NCBI GenBank assembly: GCA_035415725.1
Contig: DAOOGN010000129.1
Coordinates: 1 to 8,208, forward strand
Length of the DNA: 8,208 nucleotides
Source of the DNA: DSWT01 sp035415725
Lineage (GTDB): Bacteria; Chloroflexota; Anaerolineae; B4-G1; SLSP01
Direction: 5' to 3'
Shown here: positions 1-6,251 of the stretch, one piece after another
Layout: each line of letters opens with the position of its first letter
Numbering within the stretch: position 1 is the stretch's first letter
Notes under the pieces: model-generated
Seen by the model: the letters and a program-made list of their open reading frames with translations, nothing else
Told to the model about the DNA's origin: nothing
The model's database searches: none
Position numbers and translations under genes: made by a program

Positions 1-1
1 A

Positions 2-256
2 ACCGGATCGCGGGTTAGCCTGGCTGCGGTCGGTATGAGCGTTGATAAGCCCTAGCTGGAGTTACTCCCTGTTGACAACGAGCTTTTCCGTGTTATCATG
101 TCGGATGTCGATAACGGAGGTTACCTGCGCAGTGAGAAGCGTGTCGTCGCGGGACGGCAGCGCCGTTATTATATGATCACGCTGCAAGGCGCTGAAGCTC
201 TGGCCGAAGCGCGTGTCCAATTGCGCGACCTCGTCAACGAAGTGTTATCGGACTAA
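2..256 (+). pseudogene. PadR-like transcriptional regulator, C-terminal part, frame interrupted
   Basis: The frame ending at the TAA at 254-256 encodes, from position 56, about 66 residues resembling the second half of a PadR winged-helix domain plus the following helix. NELFRVI matches the usual 'tLYRaL' recognition-helix region, GGYLRSEK matches 'dGlI.sE', then GRQRRYYMITLQG matches the beta-wing 'GR.RryY.lT..G', and a helix rich in Ala, Glu and Leu ends in NEVLSD. PadR proteins are DNA-binding repressors, often of adjacent efflux genes, and an MFS transporter follows 38 bases later. The same frame has a TAG at 53-55, and neither other frame stays open across the first 50 bases (TAG at 16-18 in one, TGA at 36-38 in the other). 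No ATG, GTG or TTG start lies between the stop and the recognition helix; the first in-frame ATG, at 98, would discard that helix. The gene therefore looks broken. A sequencing error near position 50 is the alternative, and the true 5' part lies outside the window. Confidence 0.6.
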
Positions 257-294
257 CGACGACTTGACTCACAACTGGCAAGGAGAAATTATTT

Positions 295-1530
295 ATGAAT
301 AGCAGACCGGTATCATTCAAGGACAGGATGCGTGGTTTGCCACGCAACGTGTGGGCGGTCAGTCTGACCAGTTTCTTCATGGATATTTCCAGTGAAATGG
401 TTATCAACATCCTGCCGCTGTTTTTGTCGAATGTGTTGGGCGTCAAGACCAACATCATCGGCCTGATTGAGGGCATTGCCGAGGCGACGGCCAGCATCCT
501 CAAAGTGTTTTCTGGCTGGCTGTCGGATAAACTGCATGCGCGGAAGTGGCTGGCGGTAGTCGGCTATGGGATTTCGGCGCTCGCCAAGCCGTTCTTCTAC
601 ATTGCCAATACGTGGGAGCTGGTGGCCGGCGTGCGCTGGGCCGACCGGGTCGGCAAGGGGGTGCGCACGGCGCCGCGCGACGCCTTGGTGGCTGACAGTA
701 TTGGGGAAGAGCAGCGGGGAATAGCCTTCGGCGTTCATCGTGCCGCAGATACCGCCGGCGCGATGGTGGGATTGATGATTGCGTTACTGGTGATCTGGCT
801 CGCGCAGCGTGGCGTCGGCGAATTGAGCCGGGCCACGTTCCAAACGGTGGTGCTGATCAGTTTGATTCCGGCGGTGTTGGCCGTCATCGCGCTCGCCGTC
901 GGATCGCAGGATGTAGCCGTGACCCAAGTCCATGAGCGCCCGCGTATCTCGTTTCGGGGATTGGGCAAGCCTTTTCTGGTCTTTATGGTGATCGTGGGTT
1001 TGTTCGATCTCGGCAATTCATCGGATGCCTTTCTGGTGTTGCGCGCCCAGGAGCGTGGATTGAGTCTCAGCGGCATTTTGGGGATGCTCATCACGTTCAA
1101 TGCCGTCTACACGCTGGTGAGTGTACCGGCCGGCGCGTTCTCCGATAAGATCGGGCGACGGCGCATCATCGTCGGCGGGTGGTTAGTCTACACGGCTATC
1201 TACCTGGGGTTTGCCGTGGCCGGGAAAGGCTGGCACGTGTGGGTGCTGTACGCCATCTACGGGATTTATTACGGTCTGACTTATGGGACGACGAAAGCCA
1301 TGGTCGCCGACCTCGTGCCGGAGGCGCTGCGCGGCACGGCTTACGGGACCTATAACGCAGTGTTGGGCATTCTAGATTTCCCGGCGTCGCTCATCGCCGG
1401 GATTTTGTGGCAGGGTCTGGGAAACTGGAAGGGTTTTGGCGCTTCGGCGCCGTTTTTCTTTGGCGCGGCGCTGTCCCTGATCGCGGCGGTGTTGATGCTG
1501 CTGTGGAAGCCGCAACCATCACTTCAATAG
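295..1530 (+). CDS. Major facilitator superfamily transporter (drug/metabolite efflux type, MJ1317-like)
   Basis: A 411-residue inner-membrane protein of the usual MFS length, with about twelve hydrophobic segments in two halves separated by a charged loop near residues 204-225. The MFS motif A is visible in both halves: GWLSDKLHARK at 74-84 after helix 2, and GAFSDKIGRRR at 280-290 after helix 8. The segment VGKGVRTAPRDALVADS (119-135), which follows helix 4, and the N-terminal DISSEM (30-35) are typical of the MJ1317/NreB-like branch as I remember it; members are mostly uncharacterised exporters. The substrate cannot be read from the sequence. The start is the ATG at 295, preceded by AGGAG at 281-285 with 9-base spacing. 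It lies just behind a PadR-like regulator remnant on the same strand, an arrangement common for PadR-controlled efflux genes. If that regulator is truly broken, the transporter may be constitutive. I see no U-tract terminator after the stop. Confidence 0.85.
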   Translation: MNSRPVSFKDRMRGLPRNVWAVSLTSFFMDISSEMVINILPLFLSNVLGVKTNIIGLIEGIAEATASILKVFSGWLSDKLHARKWLAVVGYGISALAKPFFYIANTWELVAGVRWADRVGKGVRTAPRDALVADSIGEEQRGIAFGVHRAADTAGAMVGLMIALLVIWLAQRGVGELSRATFQTVVLISLIPAVLAVIALAVGSQDVAVTQVHERPRISFRGLGKPFLVFMVIVGLFDLGNSSDAFLVLRAQERGLSLSGILGMLITFNAVYTLVSVPAGAFSDKIGRRRIIVGGWLVYTAIYLGFAVAGKGWHVWVLYAIYGIYYGLTYGTTKAMVADLVPEALRGTAYGTYNAVLGILDFPASLIAGILWQGLGNWKGFGASAPFFFGAALSLIAAVLMLLWKPQPSLQ

Positions 1531-1597
1531 AACTTACACCCATGGCCGTTTGTAGCGTTACAACCAGTCATGGGTTGACACTTCAGCCATAGGCGAC

Positions 1598-1620
1598 GAC
1601 CTTCTCATCTCCCCAACTCC
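1598..1620. repeat. Partial copy of a C-rich dispersed repeat (same family as 8168-8208)
   Basis: GACCTTCTCATCTCCCCAAC here resembles GACCCTCTCATCCCCCAACC at 8168, differing mainly by C/T changes. The matching second half of the right-hand copy (a CTTCTCCCCCGCAAGCGGG-like stretch) is not adjacent. A similar stretch, CTTGCAAGCGGGGAAGAAGG, appears at 1740-1759, on the other side of the dispersed repeat at 1631-1740. This suggests one element split by, or rearranged around, the other. C-rich repeats of this kind are, from memory, common between genes in Chloroflexota and cyanobacteria. The similarity was judged by eye. Confidence 0.4.
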
Positions 1621-1630
1621 TCTGAAAATA

Positions 1631-1740
1631 GCCCCAGAGCACCCCGAGTTCACAGAGAAAAACTCAAATTCTTTGTGGCCTGCGGGGTGAAAAGTTTTCA
1701 TTCCACCGCCGGTGAACCGTCCCCTTCATGATGAATTCCC
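1631..1740. repeat. Dispersed intergenic repeat, copy A (partner at 7691-7800)
   Basis: Positions 1631-1720 align without gaps to 7691-7780 at a constant offset of 6060. I count 71 identities in 90 by hand (about 79%). Two blocks are identical: GTTCACAGAGAAAAAC (1648-1663) and GGGTGAAAAGTTTTCA (1685-1700). After a 2-base shift the similarity continues through TTCATG and AATTCC to about 1740. Both copies lie in the same orientation and outside genes. CACAGAG followed about 14 bases later by CTTTGTG gives weak hairpin potential. No ORF is encoded, so it is a small non-autonomous repeat whose mobilising enzyme, if any, is elsewhere. Confidence 0.75.
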
Positions 1741-1792
1741 TTGCAAGCGGGGAAGAAGGGAGCGGCAAAATGGGGGTGTGGGCTTCTGGTAC

Positions 1793-1829
1793 GTCAACGC
1801 CGCCCTGCACAAAGCGGAGCGGCGTTGAC
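1793..1829 (-). terminator. Stem-loop downstream of xylH (3'-end hairpin, no U-tract)
   Basis: Two perfectly complementary 11-base arms, GTCAACGCCGC at 1793-1803 and GCGGCGTTGAC at 1819-1829, enclose a 15-base loop. The hairpin begins 22 bases after the xylH stop codon, as expected for the 3' end of the operon message. Neither strand has a T-run after the stem, so it is not a canonical intrinsic terminator. It could stabilise the message 3' end or serve factor-dependent termination between the convergent MFS and xylH genes. Confidence 0.5.
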
Positions 1830-1850
1830 ATGATGAAGCCTGTCGCCGGT

Positions 1851-3053
1851 CTAGCGGTTCTTCTTAAAGTAGACATCCATGTAAACGGCCAAAATCAGCA
1901 CAATGCCCTTCACAACATATTGCCAGGACGAGGGAACGTTCAAGATTTGCAGGCCATTGGTGAGGCTGGCCATAATCAGCGAACCAATCATGGCGCCAAA
2001 GACGGTACCTTCGCCGCCGAGTGTCGAGGTGCCACCCAGAATACAACTGGCGATGGCGTCCAGTTCGTAGCCTTGACCGGCGGCAACCGTTCCGTAGCCG
2101 ATATAGGAAGCCAGCACCACGCCGGACACGCCGCACAGGAGCCCCATCACCACAAAAATGGTGAAAATGTTTTTCTTGATGTTGACGCCGGAAAGCCGCG
2201 CCGCCTCGCGGTTGCCACCGATAGCGTAGGCATAACGTCCAAAGCGGGTGTTGTTCGAGACGTAGCTCATCACGACGGCAACAATCGCCAACAGCAGCAC
2301 GGGAATCGACACGCCATTGAAGGAATTGACAATGGCCACGTAGGCCACTATCAGCACAGAATAAAGGGCTGTCTTAAGAATGTCCATATAGAGAGGTGAA
2401 AGTTCGAAACCGTAACGGCGTTTCTTCTGGCGGCCGTTGAACATCGTGTAAAACAACAGCGCAATCACCCCGGCCGCGACAATCCAACCGGTCGCTGGAT
2501 TCAGGTATCCTTGCCCGATCCATGAAAAGAGGGGCTGATTGGCGGGGATGGTCTTTCCCTGGGTCACGATCAGAATGCCGCCGTTGAATGCCCATTGGGA
2601 ACCGAGGGTGACGATAAAGGCAGGTACGGCAAGATACGAAACGATGTAACCCTCGATCGCGCCCACCAGGGTGCCCACCGACAAACCCGCGATAACTGAA
2701 AGGATTGTGGTCAGCAGTTCCTGATCGGGTAAAATCGTGTGCCAGATATTGGCCTGGAGTTGGGCGACAATGACCGAGACAAAACCGGCCACTTTGCCAA
2801 CACCCAGGTCGATGCCTCCGGTGACGATGACCAGCACCATGCCACAGGCCAGGAAGGAAGTCACGGTCATTTGGCGAATCAGGTTGGAGATGTTTTGCGG
2901 TGATAAGTACAGGCCCCCCGTCGCAATGGTGAAGAGGATCCAGATGAAAATCATCGCCATAATGATGGCATACGTTTGGATATTGGTGCGGAATTGCCTG
3001 GTGAGAGTGGAAACCACACCTTGTACTGAGCCGTTATGGGAGGTTTTGTTCAT
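1851..3053 (-). CDS. xylH: D-xylose-type ABC transporter permease XylH
   Basis: A 400-residue polytopic inner-membrane protein of the ribose/xylose permease family (BPD_transp_2), forming the translocation channel and docking the ATPase. Features shared with E. coli XylH (393 aa): LSPQNISNLIRQ (50-61), GIDLGVGKVAGF (80-91, family form 'eIDLSVGs..g'), VPAFIVTLG (143-151), the cytoplasmic coupling segment YAIGGNREAARLSGVN (276-291), ELDAIASCILGGTSTLGGEG (330-349) and the C-terminal SSWQYVVKGIVLILAVYMD (375-393). A charged cytoplasmic loop rich in Lys and Arg (208-213) sits mid-protein, as in XylH. The start is the ATG at 3053-3051 with AGAAGG seven bases upstream. It begins 30 bases after xylG ends, so the two are co-transcribed. 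Family assignment is firm; xylose rather than another monosaccharide as substrate is inferred from overall likeness to XylFGH. Confidence 0.9.
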   Translation of the reverse strand: MNKTSHNGSVQGVVSTLTRQFRTNIQTYAIIMAMIFIWILFTIATGGLYLSPQNISNLIRQMTVTSFLACGMVLVIVTGGIDLGVGKVAGFVSVIVAQLQANIWHTILPDQELLTTILSVIAGLSVGTLVGAIEGYIVSYLAVPAFIVTLGSQWAFNGGILIVTQGKTIPANQPLFSWIGQGYLNPATGWIVAAGVIALLFYTMFNGRQKKRRYGFELSPLYMDILKTALYSVLIVAYVAIVNSFNGVSIPVLLLAIVAVVMSYVSNNTRFGRYAYAIGGNREAARLSGVNIKKNIFTIFVVMGLLCGVSGVVLASYIGYGTVAAGQGYELDAIASCILGGTSTLGGEGTVFGAMIGSLIMASLTNGLQILNVPSSWQYVVKGIVLILAVYMDVYFKKNR

Positions 3054-3083
3054 ACCTTTACCTTCTTTAGTCAGGATGTTGTT

Positions 3084-4676
3084 TCAAGCAACGCCGGTAG
3101 CGAGTGACATCACACGCTCTCGGGTCGCCTCGGCAATGTCCAAGGTGCCGGCAGAACGACCCGCGTGCATCACCAGAACCCGGTCGCTCATTCCCAGAAC
3201 TTCCTCTAGGTCGCTGGAGATCATAATGATGGCAATGCCCTGGGCCGTGAGGTCGTTGATCAAGTTGTAGATCTCGTATTTGGCACCTACGTCGATGCCG
3301 CGTGTAGGGTCGTCCATAATCAGCACTTTAGGGTTAGACATCAGCCATTTGGCGATGACGACCTTTTGCTGGTTACCGCCCGACAGGGTTTCGCACAACA
3401 CGTTCAGATGCGGCGCTTTGATGGCCAGCTTTTGGGCGAAAGTGCGGCTGGTTTGCAATTCAGCGTTGTCGTCAATTTTGTACCACGTCGCAAAGCGATC
3501 CAGGTTGGGCAACGAGATGTTCCGCAGGACAGATTGTATCAGCACCAAACCGTGACGCTTGCGATCTTCGGGTACGAGGCTCAGACCTTGCATCATGGCG
3601 TCATGCGAGTTGGTGATATTGCGTATCTGTCCTTCCAATTTCACCGTGCCCTGGGTAATTTTTCCGTACTCACCAAAGAGCGTCATCGCCAGTTCTGTGC
3701 GCCCCGACCCCATCAATCCGGCAATGCCCAGCACCTCGCCCTGGCGCAGGTTAAAACTGACGCCCTTGAGCACTTCGCGTGTGCTCTCTTCGGGATCGAC
3801 GGCGTGCAGGTCCTCGACTTCGAGAATCACTTCGCCGGGCTGACGCTGGCTTGTAGGGAAACGATCTGTTATCTCGCGCCCCACCATGTAGTTGATGAGT
3901 TTCTCGATCGTCAGGTTCTGGGTGGGTTGGGTGGTGACAAGGCGGCCATCGCGCAGCACGGTCACGGTATCGGCGATGGAGAAAAATTCGTTCAACTTGT
4001 GGCTGATGTAGATGCAGGTGACGCCGTGCTCCTTGAGCGTATGCAGGATTTCCATCAACTGCTCGATTTCGGCCTCCGTCAGGGCGCTGGTCGGCTCATC
4101 GAGGATGAGAAGGCGGGCATTTTCCGCGAGGGCCTTGGCGATTTCCGTCATCTGCATCTTGCCGACGCCGAGATTCTTGATGAAGGCCTGAGGGTGGATA
4201 TCGAGTTTGTACTCTTGCAAAAGCTCTTGTGTGTCTGCATAAAGCTTATCCCAGTTGATGGCTTTATGTTCGAGCGGCTCTTTGCCCAGGAAGATGTTTT
4301 CTCCCACGGTGATACCCGGCACTAGCGTGAGTTCCTGGTAGACAATGGCGATGCCGGCTTCGATAGCTTGCCGGATCGAGCTGCTTTCCAGCTTCAACTC
4401 CCGCCCTTCGAAAAAGACCTGACCCTCATACGTTCCCCGGGGGTAGACGCCGGACAGGATTTTCATCAGGGTTGATTTACCCGCGCCGTTCTCGCCGCAG
4501 ATACCGTGGATTTCACCCCGTCGGATCTGGAGGGAGACATCGCGCAAGGCTACGACACCGGGAAATTGTTTGGTGACGTGGCGAAAATCCAGGATAATGT
4601 CTTTGTCGTCGGGATCAGCCATGGTGCTCAGACCATCGCTGACACCGGCGCTCATTACAGCACTATCATCATTCAT
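3084..4676 (-). CDS. xylG: D-xylose-type ABC transporter ATP-binding protein XylG
   Basis: A 530-residue cytoplasmic ATPase with two fused ABC domains, as in all monosaccharide (CUT2) importers. Domain 1 (about 27-270): Walker A GENGAGKST 61-69, Q-loop Gln 114, degenerate signature LGVGKMQM 169-176, Walker B LLILDEP 189-195 and switch His 226. Domain 2 (about 282-526): degenerate Walker A GLMGSGRTE 320-328 without the Lys, canonical signature LSGGNQQK 431-438, and Walker B VLIMDDPTRGIDVGAK 451-466. Segments such as YPRGTYEG, YISHKLNE and VPEDRKRHG match XylG closely. An N-terminal extension of about 25 acidic and small residues is unusual. The start is the ATG at 4676-4674, with GGAGGAG eight bases upstream; later Met codons lack such a site. 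The second Walker B carries Asp 456 where the family normally has the catalytic Glu, which fits a non-hydrolysing second site. It is separated from xylF by 144 bases with a terminator-like hairpin, and from xylH by 30 bases. Confidence 0.92.
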   Translation of the reverse strand: MNDDSAVMSAGVSDGLSTMADPDDKDIILDFRHVTKQFPGVVALRDVSLQIRRGEIHGICGENGAGKSTLMKILSGVYPRGTYEGQVFFEGRELKLESSSIRQAIEAGIAIVYQELTLVPGITVGENIFLGKEPLEHKAINWDKLYADTQELLQEYKLDIHPQAFIKNLGVGKMQMTEIAKALAENARLLILDEPTSALTEAEIEQLMEILHTLKEHGVTCIYISHKLNEFFSIADTVTVLRDGRLVTTQPTQNLTIEKLINYMVGREITDRFPTSQRQPGEVILEVEDLHAVDPEESTREVLKGVSFNLRQGEVLGIAGLMGSGRTELAMTLFGEYGKITQGTVKLEGQIRNITNSHDAMMQGLSLVPEDRKRHGLVLIQSVLRNISLPNLDRFATWYKIDDNAELQTSRTFAQKLAIKAPHLNVLCETLSGGNQQKVVIAKWLMSNPKVLIMDDPTRGIDVGAKYEIYNLINDLTAQGIAIIMISSDLEEVLGMSDRVLVMHAGRSAGTLDIAEATRERVMSLATGVA

Positions 4677-4731
4677 TACACGTGCTCCTCCACCGCGAAA
4701 CGATATTCATAAAGAACCCCGTCACTGTTGC

Positions 4732-4784
4732 AAAAAGTGCCTTCTCATAGCAAGCCAGTTATATACCTTACTACAAGAAGGCAC
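4732..4784 (-). terminator. Terminator-like hairpin with T5 between xylF and xylG (partial terminator/attenuator)
   Basis: Read on the minus strand, GTGCCTTCT (4784-4776) pairs perfectly with AGAAGGCAC (4745-4737), followed directly by TTTTT (4736-4732). The 30-base interior can extend the stem: TAG/CTA (4748-4750 with 4771-4773) and AAG/CTT (4752-4754 with 4767-4769). It starts 36 bases after the xylF stop. A weak intrinsic terminator behind the binding-protein gene is a known way to make more binding protein than membrane components, and the stem also protects the upstream message end. With only nine base pairs and five Ts, partial read-through into xylGH is expected. Confidence 0.6.
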
Positions 4785-4820
4785 AATCTGCTTACCACCC
4801 TACTTTACATACTTCCACCC

Positions 4821-5915
4821 TTAGGGCTTCGGCGGACGCTGAGCCTCAGGGATGTCGCGGTAAACGTCGTCGTAGGGCTGGAAGCCGCTCTTGACGACGA
4901 TATCGTAAACATTATCCTTGTTGACCTGGACAACGGGCAGGAATTTGCAGGGTACTTCGCCCGTCTTGGAGGAATCGTTGGTGAGTTCGGCCAGAGGGTA
5001 CATCTGGAGATCGGGTTTCTCACCCTTCAGCAGTTTGTCCACCAGATCGACGGCCAGAGGGGACAGTTCGCGGATGTCTTTAAAAACGGAGACGGTCAGT
5101 TCCCCCTTGACGATGCTGTTACAGCCGTCTGCCGTCGCGTCCTGTCCCGAGATGGGGACTTTGCCGGCCAGGCCTTGAGCCTTCATCGCCTGCAGGGCAC
5201 CCAGGGCAGTGCCGTCGTTGGAAGCGACCACTGCGTCAATGTCGTTGCCTGCCGCGGTCAGGATGTTCTCCATCAACGTGAGGGCGTTCTTGGGATCCCA
5301 GTTGTCCACCCACTGATCGGCGACGATTTCGATCTTGCCTGCCTCTTCCAGCGGATCGAGAACCGAGTCCTGCCCCTGGCGCACCAGGATGGCGTTGTTA
5401 TCGGTGGGGCTGCCGCCCATCTTGACGACGCGGGCCGGGCCATTGGCCGCCACGTCCCAGTTTTCGGCATCAATGGCCGCCATTACGCCCAAAGCCTGCT
5501 GACGCCCTACTTCGACATTGTTGAAGGAGATGTAGGCGGAAATGTCAGGGGTTTTGATCAGGCGGTCGTAGGCAAGGACGATGACACCTTTCTTGGCGGC
5601 ATTGCTGGCAGCCGTAGCGGCAGCGTCGCCGTCTTCGGCGATGATGATGAGGGCCTTGACGCCCTGCGTGACCATGTTGTCAATCTGGTCGTTTTGCAGC
5701 TTCACGTCGTGGTTAGCCTCCTGGGAAATCACCTCGTAGCCTTTTTCCTCCAGCAACTTCCGCATCAGGACTTCCTCGTTCTTCCACCGCTCGACGGCAA
5801 AGTCGGAGAACGACAGGCCTATCTTGGTTTTTCCGCCGCCCTCGCAGCCGGCAAAGCTTGTCAAGAGCATTGCCAAAATGAGAATCGTTATCAAAGAACG
5901 TGTAATGCGAGACAT
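4821..5915 (-). CDS. xylF: D-xylose-type ABC transporter substrate-binding lipoprotein XylF
   Basis: A 364-residue extracytoplasmic sugar-binding protein of the periplasmic-binding-protein type I fold (Peripla_BP_4). Residues 1-23 are a lipoprotein signal (Arg 3 and Arg 6, hydrophobic core ITILILAMLL, then SFAG) ahead of the lipidated Cys 24. Phe at -3 is an atypical lipobox residue. A Gly-rich linker leads into the mature domain. Blocks shared with E. coli XylF are KIGLSFSDFAVERW (31-44), VIVLAYDRLI (111-120), YISFNNVEVG (128-137), KMGGSPTDNN (165-174), ADQWVDNWDPKNAL (199-212), DAVVASNDGTALGALQA (227-243) and ISGQDAT (255-261). FKDIRELSPLAVDLV is closer to ChvE, so a broader pentose/hexose range is possible. 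The start is the ATG at 5915-5913 with AGGAGG eight bases upstream. It is the first and, given the hairpin that follows, probably most abundant product of the operon. No xylA or xylB lies nearby, so the substrate is inferred from similarity. Confidence 0.92.
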   Translation of the reverse strand: MSRITRSLITILILAMLLTSFAGCEGGGKTKIGLSFSDFAVERWKNEEVLMRKLLEEKGYEVISQEANHDVKLQNDQIDNMVTQGVKALIIIAEDGDAAATAASNAAKKGVIVLAYDRLIKTPDISAYISFNNVEVGRQQALGVMAAIDAENWDVAANGPARVVKMGGSPTDNNAILVRQGQDSVLDPLEEAGKIEIVADQWVDNWDPKNALTLMENILTAAGNDIDAVVASNDGTALGALQAMKAQGLAGKVPISGQDATADGCNSIVKGELTVSVFKDIRELSPLAVDLVDKLLKGEKPDLQMYPLAELTNDSSKTGEVPCKFLPVVQVNKDNVYDIVVKSGFQPYDDVYRDIPEAQRPPKP

Positions 5916-6002
5916 ATCTATTTCCTCCTGAGATTATTTTGTGTATTTTTGAGATAGAAAATGGTTAAGTGTTGTTTTTTACGGGTTTTTGGTTTGAACC
6001 GG

Positions 6003-6011
6003 ACCTCCTTT
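6003..6011 (-). promoter_or_regulatory. Orphan Shine-Dalgarno sequence in the xylF leader
   Basis: The minus strand reads AAAGGAGGT, a near-perfect complement of the 16S 3' end, 87 bases upstream of the xylF start codon. No ATG, GTG or TTG follows within translation distance (the next bases are CCGGTTCAAACC). It lies inside the predicted transcript, about 140 bases after the promoter. It could be a ribosome standby site, a relic of a lost leader peptide, or chance. The xylF gene has its own AGGAGG at 5929-5924. Confidence 0.35.
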
Positions 6012-6117
6012 CCCAAAAAATCTGCCGTTGAGTCTTGACCGTCTGGGTTCAACTAAAAATCAAGGTGCAAACGGTTTATCGTGTCACCCTTGTAGTCTAT
6101 AGTGTTTTGTAAAAGTG

Positions 6118-6145
6118 TCGATAACGATACCGGTATCGTTATCGA
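6118..6145. promoter_or_regulatory. Perfect 28-bp palindromic operator in front of xylF (LacI-family-like)
   Basis: The left half TCGATAACGATACC (6118-6131) is exactly complementary to the right half GGTATCGTTATCGA (6132-6145). The centre is CCGG, as in some LacI-family operators such as the E. coli GntR/IdnR type. Each half contains two copies of CGATA spaced six bases apart, so the whole site has four half-sites. The symmetry continues outward with one mismatch (AGTG before, GACT after). It starts about five bases after the predicted transcription start of the xylFGH operon, where bound repressor would block promoter clearance. The regulator gene is not in the window, so the protein family is inferred. 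Confidence 0.75.
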
Positions 6146-6156
6146 GACTAACCCAC

Positions 6157-6185
6157 ACTATAGCACAATTTTTTCACACTGTCAA
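6157..6185 (-). promoter_or_regulatory. Sigma-70-type promoter of the xylFGH operon
   Basis: The minus strand has TTGACA (6185-6180), a 17-base spacer (6179-6163) and TATAGT (6162-6157): a consensus -35, optimal spacing, and a -10 one base from TATAAT. Transcription would start near 6150, giving a leader of about 235 bases before xylF that begins with the palindromic operator. The spacer has an A/T-rich block, which favours activity. No gene lies between it and xylF. Confidence 0.8.
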
Positions 6186-6251
6186 TAGGCTTTTCGGCAA
6201 TGGGGTCATGGTTCAGATATTGCAAAAAAGAGGATAACCATGCTATATTAG

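Noticed and set aside
1728..2399. 223-residue open frame on the plus strand over the xylH 3' region
   Set aside because: It runs across a repeat and antisense to conserved xylH segments, with a low-complexity His/Gln/Gly-rich translation.
3366..4325. 319-residue open frame on the plus strand inside xylG
   Set aside because: It is antisense to the conserved ATPase domains, has a His/Gly/Asp-rich composition typical of shadow frames and no supporting ribosome site.
4728..5957. 409-residue open frame on the plus strand covering all of xylF
   Set aside because: It lies exactly antisense to a clearly conserved gene, has no family features, and is explained by GC-rich codon use in xylF that avoids stops on the opposite strand.
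6075..6103. Divergent plus-strand promoter (TTTATC, 17 bases, TATAGT)
   Set aside because: The -35 is poor and no gene follows on the plus strand. The TATAGT is better explained as the mirror of the real -10 box; the symmetry itself is kept as a finding.
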